DNA from: Streptococcus halotolerans
Lineage (GTDB): Bacteria > Bacillota > Bacilli > Lactobacillales > Streptococcaceae
Length of the DNA stretch: 64,000 nucleotides
NCBI RefSeq assembly: GCF_001598035.1
Contig: NZ_CP014835.1
Coordinates: 558,001-622,000, forward strand
Direction: 5' to 3'
Of the stretch, positions 55,753-64,000 are shown in pieces. The position numbers were made by a program, and so were the translations under genes. Under the pieces are notes generated by a model. It saw nothing but the letters and a program-made list of their open reading frames with translations. It was not told the DNA's origin and ran no database searches. Within the stretch, counting starts at the first letter, position 1. Every line of letters begins with the position of its first letter.

Positions 55753-55783
55753 AAAAGATGCCTGACCTTTGCCTGACATCTTC
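55751..55783 (-). terminator. glmS terminator
   Basis: On the - strand AAGATG pairs with CATCTT around a loop with repeated CAGGC/TCAGG, then TTTT. It touches the MtlR operator. Confidence 0.6.
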
Positions 55784-55799
55784 TCTTTATATTCAAAAC

Positions 55800-57611
55800 T
55801 TACTCAACAGTAACGGCTTTAGCAAGGTTACGTGGTTTGTCAACGTCAAGACCACGTTGAAGTGATGCGTAGTAAGCAATCAACTGAGTTGGAATTACCA
55901 TACCAATGGTTGCTAAGAATGGATGAACTTTATTGACAATAATATCATCCCCATCACGTTCTAATCCTTCTTCTACAACTGTCAAGACATTGGCACCACG
56001 AGCAGCTACTTCTTGGATATTACCACGTGTATGAGCGGCTACCAATTCGCTTGAAGAAATCAAACCGATAACTGGAGTCCCATCTTCAATCAATGAAATG
56101 GTACCGTGTTTTAATTCACCTGCGGCAAATCCTTCACATTGGATGTATGAAATTTCTTTCAATTTAAGAGATGCTTCCATAGCAACATAGTAGTCATTAC
56201 CACGGCCAATATAGAAGGCATTACGTGTTGTAGCTAATAACGTCTCAACTTTATCAGCAATCATATCTTTCTCAGAAAGTGTTGCTTCGATAGATTGTGC
56301 AACTAATGATAACTCATGCACTAAGTCAAATTCAAGTGCTTCTGTCTTACCATTAGCTTCACCGACCGCTTTTGCCAAGAAAGCAAGCGCAGCTACTTGA
56401 GCTGTATAGGCTTTTGTTGACGCAACGGCAATTTCAGGTCCAGCATGAAGAAGCATTGTATAGGTTGCTTCACGTGAAAGCGTAGAACCTGGAACATTGG
56501 TTACTGTCAAACTTGGTATTCCCATTTCATTGGCTTTTACAAGCACTTGACGGCTATCGGCTGTTTCACCTGATTGGCTAAGTAAAATAAACATTGGTTT
56601 CTCACTAAGCAGTGGCATATTATACCCCCACTCAGAGGCAACACCAAGCTCCACAGGTGTATCAGTTAATTTTTCAAGCATTGCTTTTGAAGCAAAACCA
56701 GCATTGTATGATGTTCCAGCAGCAAGAATGTAGATACGATCAGCTTCCTGAACAGATTTAACGATCGCTGGATCGATGTTCATATTTCCTTCGCTGTCAG
56801 CGTATGTAGAAATCAATTTACGCATAACAGTTGGTTGCTCATCAATTTCTTTGAGCATGTAGAATGGGTAAGTCCCTTTACCAATGTCTGAAAGGTCAAG
56901 CTCTGCTGTATACGAATCACGATCAATTTGATTACCTTCGTAATCAGTAACAGTTGCTGAATCTTTTGTCAAAATAACCAATTCTTTATCATGGATTTCC
57001 ATAAATTCAGATGTTTCACGAATCATGGCCATTGCATCTGAACAGACCATATTGTAATCATCACCCAAACCAATCAAAAGTGGTGACTTGTTTTTTGCGA
57101 CATAGATAGTATCTGTATCTTTAGAATCAACCAGTGCAAAAGCATAAGAACCTTCGATGATTGATAAAGCTTTCTTAAAGGCTTCTAAGACAGACAAACC
57201 GTCCTCGACAAGTCGACCAATCAAGTGTACCGCAATCTCCGTATCTGTTTGACCTTTTAAGTCATGACCAGAAAGGTACTCTTCTTTTATTTGAAGGTAG
57301 TTTTCAATAACACCATTGTGAACCAAAACAAAACGTCCACTTGCTGATGTATGTGGGTGAGCATTATCTTCAGTTGCCTGACCATGAGTAGCCCAACGTG
57401 TATGACCAATACCAGTATTTCCAGCAACATCAATACCAATTTTAGCACGAAGATCTGCAATACGACCAACTGATTTGACAAGGCTAGAATGCTCACCATT
57501 GGCAACATAAATACCTGCTGAATCATAACCACGGTACTCTAACTTTTCAAGACCTTGCATCAAGATATCTGTTGCATTACGATTTCCTACAACACCAACA
57601 ATTCCACACAT
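55800..57611 (-). CDS. glmS: Glucosamine-6-phosphate synthase (glutamine-hydrolysing)
   Basis: The 603-residue enzyme makes glucosamine-6-phosphate from fructose-6-phosphate and glutamine for cell-wall synthesis. The N-terminal glutaminase has Cys2 as nucleophile (MCGIVGVVGN); GIGHTRWATHG binds glutamine. Two SIS domains follow with AAGTSYNAG, LSQSGETADSR and GRGNDYYVAMEASLKLKE, and the end is DKPRNLAKAVTVE. The start is fixed by Cys2, yet no ribosome site is close; GGAGGAG lies 34 bases upstream beyond a hairpin. Two NagR-type sites flank the promoter. Confidence 0.97.
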   Translation of the reverse strand: MCGIVGVVGNRNATDILMQGLEKLEYRGYDSAGIYVANGEHSSLVKSVGRIADLRAKIGIDVAGNTGIGHTRWATHGQATEDNAHPHTSASGRFVLVHNGVIENYLQIKEEYLSGHDLKGQTDTEIAVHLIGRLVEDGLSVLEAFKKALSIIEGSYAFALVDSKDTDTIYVAKNKSPLLIGLGDDYNMVCSDAMAMIRETSEFMEIHDKELVILTKDSATVTDYEGNQIDRDSYTAELDLSDIGKGTYPFYMLKEIDEQPTVMRKLISTYADSEGNMNIDPAIVKSVQEADRIYILAAGTSYNAGFASKAMLEKLTDTPVELGVASEWGYNMPLLSEKPMFILLSQSGETADSRQVLVKANEMGIPSLTVTNVPGSTLSREATYTMLLHAGPEIAVASTKAYTAQVAALAFLAKAVGEANGKTEALEFDLVHELSLVAQSIEATLSEKDMIADKVETLLATTRNAFYIGRGNDYYVAMEASLKLKEISYIQCEGFAAGELKHGTISLIEDGTPVIGLISSSELVAAHTRGNIQEVAARGANVLTVVEEGLERDGDDIIVNKVHPFLATIGMVIPTQLIAYYASLQRGLDVDKPRNLAKAVTVE

Positions 57612-57624
57612 AAATTTTCTTGTA

Positions 57625-57652
57625 GTTATCTCAAATAGATAACCACTCCTCC
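57625..57652 (-). promoter_or_regulatory. Ribosome site and hairpin in the glmS leader
   Basis: On the - strand GGAGGAG (57646-57652) is followed by GTTATCT-ATTTG-AGATAAC (57625-57643) and 13 bases later the ATG. Folding the 7-bp hairpin would bring the ribosome site to about 15 bases from the start. Confidence 0.65.
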
Positions 57653-57666
57653 TTTTTTATTTCTAA

Positions 57667-57680
57667 ATTGGTATAGTCAT
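57667..57680. promoter_or_regulatory. NagR (dre) site 1, ATTGGTATAGTCAT
   Basis: It lies downstream of the glmS -10, where a bound repressor would block elongation. An identical 14-mer lies at 57743. Confidence 0.75.
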
Positions 57681-57706
57681 TTATACCTCAAAAATAAGAC
57701 ATTGCT

Positions 57707-57735
57707 AGTATATAATGATATTTAAATTATGTCAA
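57707..57735 (-). promoter_or_regulatory. Consensus sigma-A promoter of glmS
   Basis: On the - strand TTGACA (57730-57735), 17 bases, TATACT (57707-57712). Confidence 0.85.
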
Positions 57736-57742
57736 CACAAAA

Positions 57743-57756
57743 ATTGGTATAGTCAT
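57743..57756. promoter_or_regulatory. NagR (dre) site 2, ATTGGTATAGTCAT
   Basis: Identical to site 1 and 76 bases from it, just upstream of the -35. The TGGTATAG core matches GntR-type NagR/DasR operators. Confidence 0.75.
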
Positions 57757-57802
57757 ATTTCTTAAAATAAAAAACCATAGGTAGTCTATGATTTTTTAAT
57801 AA

Positions 57803-58360
57803 CTATTGATTCTCTAGAAAACCAAACGCATCAAATGGGTACAACTTAAATGTCAATACTCCCTTGATTTGAGATTGGTCAATCAATCCAAATTGACGAC
57901 TGTCTTGCTCATCACGGCGGTTATCATTTAAGACAAGGAAATGACCTTTACCAATCTTATCTTTTGATGACTTAGTAATGGTTTGCAAGTTAAAATCCTT
58001 TGTGAAATTCACTTGATGGTTAGTTTGAGCTAGATAAGCAGCCTTTAGATTTTCAATATAGGGTTCTGGTTTAACAAGGCCATTAATATAAAGCACATCG
58101 TCCATAGATGTCACAGTATCACCACCTTCAGCAATGACACGACTAATATACTTTTTGCCATCAATCACATAAACGACAAAGTCATCTGGCTTAGGTTTTT
58201 CTTGCTTATTATATACTAAAACATCATTAGCTTTTAAGAAATTATTTTCATTTTTTTCGCTTATCTTGATGGTAGAAATGTAAAACCTACCAATAAAAAA
58301 AAGGACTAGTGTTAAAATAATTGCTAAAATAATATTTCGAATTAAATCACGTTTTACCAT
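57803..58360 (-). CDS. Signal peptidase I homologue without catalytic Ser/Lys
   Basis: The 185-residue protein has the S26 fold: an N-terminal anchor helix (residues 5-25), then an external domain with NDVLVYNKQEKP, DGKKYISRVIAEGGDTV, DVLYING and the box E region LVLNDNRRDEQDSRQFGLI. The box B serine (normally in an SMxPT motif) is missing; this stretch reads KISEKNENNFL (residues 32-42). The box D lysine (normally K-R-V-I) is Ser73 (ISRVI). Both catalytic residues are thus absent and it should not cleave. It may act as a chaperone-like or scaffold factor, as the SipA/LepA proteins of pilus loci do. It lies between pyk and glmS. Confidence 0.85.
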   Translation of the reverse strand: MVKRDLIRNIILAIILTLVLFFIGRFYISTIKISEKNENNFLKANDVLVYNKQEKPKPDDFVVYVIDGKKYISRVIAEGGDTVTSMDDVLYINGLVKPEPYIENLKAAYLAQTNHQVNFTKDFNLQTITKSSKDKIGKGHFLVLNDNRRDEQDSRQFGLIDQSQIKGVLTFKLYPFDAFGFLENQ

Positions 58361-58409
58361 ACTTAACTTCTCCTTGCTTTGAAAACTATTATACCATTTT
58401 TCAAAACAT

Positions 58410-58460
58410 AAAAAAAGTAGAGCAACCTTAAGACTAATGTCATTAAGACTACTCTACTTA
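58410..58460 (-). terminator. pyk terminator
   Basis: On the - strand AAGTAGAG pairs with CTCTACTT with an inner CTTAA/TTAAG stem, then a T-run. Confidence 0.8.
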
Positions 58461-58477
58461 AATCGAAAGATAATTTC

Positions 58478-59983
58478 TTATTGAACTGTGCGGATACGCA
58501 TTGTGTTAGTGCCACCTGAACCAACTGGCACACCAGCAACGATGACAATGTTATCTCCTGATTGAACAAGACCTGTTTCAAGAGCAACTTTTTCAGCTAA
58601 TACAAACATATCATCAGTTGAACCTGGTTTTGAAGTTACAACTGGGATAACACCCCAATACATCATCAATGAACGTTGTACTTTTTCATCGAAAGTAACT
58701 GCCAAGATGTCTGCATCCGGACGGAATTTAGAAATGGCACGTGCAGTATTACCTGATTCTGTGATTGTAACAACAAGCTTGATGTCCATTGAATGTGAAG
58801 CATCCTTAACCGCTGAAGCAACAGCATCCGTTTTATTAGTACGTGGGAATGATGATGAATCTAAACGACCATATTCGTTAAGAAGACCTTGTGCATTTTT
58901 ATCAATGGTAGCCATTGTTTTAACAGCTTCAACTGGGTATTTACCATTTGCTGACTCACCTGAAAGCATTGTTGCGTCAGTACCATCGATAACAGCGTTG
59001 AAGACATCAGATACTTCTGAACGAGTTGCACGTGGTTTATCAGTCATTGTTTCAAGCATATTTGTTGCTGTGATAACTGCTTTACCTGCTGCATTAACTT
59101 TAGTGATGATCATTTTTTGGAATACAGGAACCATTTCAAATGGAACTTCGATACCCATATCACCACGAGCAATCATGATACCATCAGCTGCTTCGATGAT
59201 TTCATCAATATTGTCAATACCTTGTTGGTTTTCAATTTTGGCAAATAATTGAACATGTTCATTGCCAGTTTCTTTACAGATAGCACGAACTTCTTCAACA
59301 TCTTTAGCTGTACGAACAAATGAGATAGCAATAAAGTTAAGACCTTGTTCAAGACCAAAACGAATATCTGCATTATCGCGTTCTGCAAGAGCAGGGAAAG
59401 GAATTTTGGTATTAGGGATGTTAACACCTTTTTGCTTAGCAATAACACCGTCATTTTCAACTTCAACGATAAATTCACGTTTTGCAATATCTTTTTCAAG
59501 AACACGCAAACCAAGTTTTCCATCATCGATAAGAATAGTATTACCAACTGAAACTTCATCGTAAATGTCGAGGGCACCTGCTACGTTCAATGCAATAACA
59601 TCACGAGTTGATTTTTGACCTTGAACAGTAGCAACACGAATTTTTTCACCTGTTGTGTACGCAAATTCTTTATCATCACCTTCAAATAGTTCTGTACGCA
59701 TTTCTGGACCTTTTGTGTCAAGAAGGAAACCAACTTTTTGGCGTGCCAATTCTTCAGCACGACGTACAGTAGCCATACGAGCACCTTGCTCTTCATGATC
59801 ACCATGTGAGAAGTTGAAACGGAAAACGTTAGCTCCTGCTTCGATCAACTCAGCAATTTTAGCTGCAGACGTTTCAACATCTAGTTGCTCACCCCAATAC
59901 CCATCGTCTCCGAAACGCTTACCGCCACGGATTTCAACCGCTGGACCAAGTGTTGCAACGATTTTTACACGTTTATTCATCAT
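58478..59983 (-). CDS. pyk: Pyruvate kinase
   Basis: The 501-residue glycolytic enzyme makes pyruvate and ATP from phosphoenolpyruvate. It has KIVATLGPA at the start, NFSHGDHEEQ, LLDTKGPEMRT, the catalytic IAISFVRTAKDVEEV and AKIENQQGIDN lysine regions, MIARGDMGIEVPF and MLSGESANGKYP. The C-terminal domain has TESGNTARAISKFRP for the sugar-phosphate activator. It lies 67 bases after pfkA, as in other streptococci. Start may be either of two adjacent ATG codons; GGGAG lies upstream. Confidence 0.97.
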   Translation of the reverse strand: MMNKRVKIVATLGPAVEIRGGKRFGDDGYWGEQLDVETSAAKIAELIEAGANVFRFNFSHGDHEEQGARMATVRRAEELARQKVGFLLDTKGPEMRTELFEGDDKEFAYTTGEKIRVATVQGQKSTRDVIALNVAGALDIYDEVSVGNTILIDDGKLGLRVLEKDIAKREFIVEVENDGVIAKQKGVNIPNTKIPFPALAERDNADIRFGLEQGLNFIAISFVRTAKDVEEVRAICKETGNEHVQLFAKIENQQGIDNIDEIIEAADGIMIARGDMGIEVPFEMVPVFQKMIITKVNAAGKAVITATNMLETMTDKPRATRSEVSDVFNAVIDGTDATMLSGESANGKYPVEAVKTMATIDKNAQGLLNEYGRLDSSSFPRTNKTDAVASAVKDASHSMDIKLVVTITESGNTARAISKFRPDADILAVTFDEKVQRSLMMYWGVIPVVTSKPGSTDDMFVLAEKVALETGLVQSGDNIVIVAGVPVGSGGTNTMRIRTVQ

Positions 59984-60050
59984 GATATATAAAAACTCCC
60001 TTTATTTTTTGTCGATTATCGACGACTAACTAAACTTAACTAACGACTTT

Positions 60051-61082
<1,032 letters not shown>

Positions 61083-61093
61083 TTAACTTCTCC

Positions 61094-61102
61094 ATTATAG
61101 CA
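61094..61102 (-). promoter_or_regulatory. Extended -10 promoter of pfkA-pyk
   Basis: TGCTATAAT on the - strand (TATAAT at 61094-61099); no good -35 is seen. Confidence 0.6.
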
Positions 61103-61138
61103 TATTCACCCTTGAAACGGGAGGATTTCTACCATAAT

Positions 61139-64000
61139 TTAGCGAAAAACCGTTTTCATGACATATGGTTTTAAATCTGCATCTAAAGTTTGTGATTTTT
61201 CAACAAAATAGGTCTTACTTTGAATGGTTTCATGGCTGTCTTGATAGTGAATCACTACTGGAATATTACCCGAATGCTCTTTCAAAATTCTCGCAATAAT
61301 CAAATCGTGATCATGGTTTCGAACTTGAATCCAATATTTTTCCGTACTTGCTATTTCAAGTTGATTTAAAATCAGTTGAATGCGGCCATCACGCTCTTGC
61401 GTACGACCAGTGAAATAGTAAATCCCTTCTTCTTTTAACTGACTTGACAAATAATGATAAGTTTCTGGAAATACGGTGACGTCCGTCTGTTGCTCAGTAT
61501 CTGTTACTCTCAAAAATGCCATTTGCTGACCACTTGATTTTGTTCTAATGATTTTGATAGATACAATTTGACCCAAGATAGTTACATTTCGATTAGGTGT
61601 CAAATGCGCTATTCTATCTATGGAACGAACATTGTTGGTCATCAATTCTTTCAAAGGATGTGGACTGAGACCAATACCTAATATGGCAACTTCCTGACGA
61701 TACTTTTCAGCATTGGAATAGTCAGCTTCTTCTACCCAATGATAAGATGATTCGGCAAAAAGACTTCCAAGTTCTTGCACAAAGAGAATTAAATTGTCTA
61801 AATTTGCTTCAATTTTATGACGGTTTTTCTCAAATTGATCAAATAAACCAACTTGTATAAGGGGGAGCACTATTTCTGACTTTTGAAAATTCTCTGGTAA
61901 GCGTGTTAAGAAATCTTCAACGCCCTGAAAAGGCCTATTTTGGGTAATCCAATAAGCTAATTCTCTTGGTAGCCCTTTAATATTTTTTAACCCTAAGTAA
62001 ATTTTACCTTTTGAAATGTTATCCTTATAAGGAATATGATTGATTGATAACTTAGATAGGGTGAAACCTGAAGTCAAAGCATCGTTTAAATAATCACTAC
62101 TCGAATAATTGAGCATGATATCATAAAAAATGGAAGGATAGTGAGCTTTGAAGTAAGCCAGTTGAAAAGCTAAGGCTGAGTATGCAAAGGCATGACTTCT
62201 GTTAAATCCGTAACCTGCAAACTTAGCCATCATTTCAAATAGGCGTTTGGCTGTTTCTGAATTTCTGCCTAATTCCTTGGCTCCTGCTAAAAAATCAGCT
62301 TCCATCTTGTTCATTTCAGCAGCATTTTTCTTAGACATGGCTCGACGCAGCATATCCGCTTTACCAAGTGTAAACCCCGAAAAGACTTGAGCAATTTGCA
62401 TGACCTGTTCTTGATAGAGCATGATACCAAAAGTTGGCTCTAAAATCGGTGCTACTACGGGATCAATTAAATCAATGGTTTCCTTGCCATATTTTCGCGA
62501 AATGAAATTATCGATATAATCACTTGCACCCGGTCGGTTTAGACTTGTTGTTGCAACAATCTCTTCAAAACGAGCTGGTTTAATACGTTTTAAAAGGTTA
62601 ATGGCACCTGCTTGCTCAAATTGAAAAATACCTTTAGTCCGTCCAGCTGCAAATAGTTTCAAGGTTTCCTGATCTTCTAAATCAATATCTTCAATAACAA
62701 TTTGTTCTCCTAGTTCAGAAGCTACCTTCTCTTTCATTTTTTGAACAAAAGTCAAATTGCGTAAGCCAAGAAAATCCATTTTTAGCAAACCGTTAGCTTC
62801 TACAGCATCAGCATCATATTGAGTGATCAGCATCTCTTCACCAGATTTTAATGGAATATGATCTGTTAATAAATCATCACTCATCACCACACCAGCAGCA
62901 TGAATTGAAGTCTGACGCGGTTTTCCCTCGATTCTTTTAGCAATCTCAAAGGCTCTTTGATACTCAGCTTTACTATTGATAATCTGTCTGAAAGACATGT
63001 TTTTATCGTAAACACTAGTCAAATTATCGCGAAATGAAATTTTCTTCGTCATATTGGTGAGCTCATACTCCGCAGCTCCAAAACGTTTGAAAACATCTCG
63101 AATAGCTTGTTTGGCGCCAAAGGTCGAAAAAGTTACAATTTGAGCAGCATGTTTAGATCCATAACGGTCACGAACGTAATGTAGGAATTCACTGCGGTAT
63201 ATATCCGGTAAGTCGATATCAATATCTGGCATGCTATACCGTTCAGCATTTAAAAAACGTTCAAAGAGTAAGTCATTCTTGACGGGATCAATGCCAGTGA
63301 TGGAAAGAGCATAGGCAACCAAACTTCCGGCCGCTGACCCTCGTCCCATTCCCATATAATAACCTTGTTGACGTCCAAAGGCTAGTAAATCCCAAACAAT
63401 CAAAAAGTAATCGTCAAACCCCATCTCATGAATGATAGACAATTCTTTTTCTAGTCTCTCACGGTAGATTGGTGACGTTAGCCCCTTTTCTTTCAAGCCT
63501 AAAAACGTACGCTCTCTCAACTCAACATGAGCATCTTTGTCACGATTAAAACGAGGTAACTTTAAATCAGTATCAAACGTATAGGAAATACCTTTGATGA
63601 TTTCTGTTAATCGCGCTATTATCCCAGGAAAACGACTTTCAAACGCTTCCTCCATTTGCTTTGCATCAGACAAAATAGAAGGCTGGGAACTGATAGTGAC
63701 TTCTTTCAAAGAGACATTTTCTTTAATGGCTTCAAGCATTTGAAGGGTTTCTTTATCCGCTGAGTCAAAAGCAGTGACTTGATGAAGCGGAAGAATTGGT
63801 TTATTAAAGGATTGGATGGGAGTATCTAAACCAACGCCGATCGTGAATGGTAGCGGAATATCTAAAGCATCGATCCCCTCATAATAAGGAATAATAAGCA
63901 GAATACTGTCAAAATAGGGTAATAAATCCTCAAATCGTCGATTGCCTGACATAGTCTCAGTTGATAATTTCATCAGGTTTCTGTAGCCTTCCGAATTTAG
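61139..64000 (-). CDS. dnaE: DNA polymerase III alpha subunit DnaE, partial (N-terminus beyond window)
   Basis: The visible 953 codons lack the first part; the frame runs to base 64000 with NSEGYRNLMKLSTETMSG, the known early PHP-domain region. The catalytic region follows: GRGSAAGSLVAYALSITG, ERYSMPDIDIDLPD with the acidic triad, and SIHAAGVVMSD. Then come the fingers (MKMDFLGLRNLT, TTSLNRPGASDYI), FAKYSFNRSHA-like FAGYGFNRSHAFAYSALA, tandem helix-hairpin-helix (LGLKNIKGLPRELAYWI) and an OB domain (VTILGQIVSIKIIRTKSSGQ). DnaE works with PolC in Gram-positives, extending primers. It precedes pfkA. Confidence 0.97.
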   Translation of the reverse strand, partial: LNSEGYRNLMKLSTETMSGNRRFEDLLPYFDSILLIIPYYEGIDALDIPLPFTIGVGLDTPIQSFNKPILPLHQVTAFDSADKETLQMLEAIKENVSLKEVTISSQPSILSDAKQMEEAFESRFPGIIARLTEIIKGISYTFDTDLKLPRFNRDKDAHVELRERTFLGLKEKGLTSPIYRERLEKELSIIHEMGFDDYFLIVWDLLAFGRQQGYYMGMGRGSAAGSLVAYALSITGIDPVKNDLLFERFLNAERYSMPDIDIDLPDIYRSEFLHYVRDRYGSKHAAQIVTFSTFGAKQAIRDVFKRFGAAEYELTNMTKKISFRDNLTSVYDKNMSFRQIINSKAEYQRAFEIAKRIEGKPRQTSIHAAGVVMSDDLLTDHIPLKSGEEMLITQYDADAVEANGLLKMDFLGLRNLTFVQKMKEKVASELGEQIVIEDIDLEDQETLKLFAAGRTKGIFQFEQAGAINLLKRIKPARFEEIVATTSLNRPGASDYIDNFISRKYGKETIDLIDPVVAPILEPTFGIMLYQEQVMQIAQVFSGFTLGKADMLRRAMSKKNAAEMNKMEADFLAGAKELGRNSETAKRLFEMMAKFAGYGFNRSHAFAYSALAFQLAYFKAHYPSIFYDIMLNYSSSDYLNDALTSGFTLSKLSINHIPYKDNISKGKIYLGLKNIKGLPRELAYWITQNRPFQGVEDFLTRLPENFQKSEIVLPLIQVGLFDQFEKNRHKIEANLDNLILFVQELGSLFAESSYHWVEEADYSNAEKYRQEVAILGIGLSPHPLKELMTNNVRSIDRIAHLTPNRNVTILGQIVSIKIIRTKSSGQQMAFLRVTDTEQQTDVTVFPETYHYLSSQLKEEGIYYFTGRTQERDGRIQLILNQLEIASTEKYWIQVRNHDHDLIIARILKEHSGNIPVVIHYQDSHETIQSKTYFVEKSQTLDADLKPYVMKTVFR

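Noticed and set aside
57612..57802. glmS ribozyme/riboswitch in the glmS leader
   Set aside because: The leader is short and lacks the conserved ribozyme core; two NagR sites explain control better.

Overview
The window is chromosomal DNA of a low-GC Gram-positive coccus, almost certainly a Streptococcus of the pyogenic group. Evidence is a XerS-type single recombinase with an adjacent dif site, a YSIRK signal peptide, the pfkA-pyk-signal peptidase-glmS order, the rbgA-rnhB-dprA-topA-trmFO core block, and a streptococcal MET-box and NagR-type operators. The species cannot be fixed from this sequence alone (S. uberis, S. parauberis or S. iniae-like would all fit).

Layout. The window spans the replication terminus: dif lies at about 13,033-13,063 just upstream of xerS. 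Most genes left of it are on the + strand and most genes right of it are on the - strand, so both replichores read towards dif. From 1 to 8.5 kb lie an HrtBA-like ABC exporter, a flavin/quinone electron-transfer group (covalent-FMN lipoprotein, ApbE, UbiA-type prenyltransferase, NusG-II protein), an M20 amidohydrolase, a split ThrE exporter and a KdgT permease. From 8.5 to 13.1 kb the sequence is AT-rich and scarred: an IS30 remnant, a GtrB-like plus GT-C-like glycosyltransferase pair, an internally deleted ISL3 element with intact 8-bp target duplication, an IS3 fragment, then dif. From 14.8 to 20.1 kb is a complete nisin-resistance type operon (nsr-nsrFP-nsrRK). Next come a PASTA protein, metQ with MET-box, trmFO, topA and dprA.

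Between dprA and rnhB (27.1-35.8 kb) lies an accessory island: aroD-MFS-aroE-MFS, a divergent LysR gene, and a 967-residue fusion of an Old Yellow Enzyme domain, a covalent-FMN domain and a fumarate-reductase-like FAD domain. A 110-bp MITE-like element marks one edge. After rnhB-rbgA come a plasmid Rep_3 remnant cut by an IS982 element, a CPBP protease behind a ComE/BlpR-type box, a YSIRK multi-SH3 M15 peptidase, an ABC-F protein, guaC, a polar amino acid ABC transporter, a PhnA-like protein, the mtlARFD operon, glmS, a signal peptidase I homologue lacking both catalytic residues, pyk, pfkA and the partial dnaE.

How it works together. The strongest new idea is a covalent-flavin electron-disposal network: one ApbE would flavinylate both the secreted lipoprotein and the island reductase, letting a fermentative streptococcus pass NADH electrons to external acceptors or to shikimate/quinate-derived enoates. 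That link is inference from motifs and gene order. Several operators (NsrR, MET-box, MtlR, cre, NagR dre, ComE-type) can be read directly and tie genes to antimicrobial peptides, methionine, mannitol, amino sugars and peptide pheromone.
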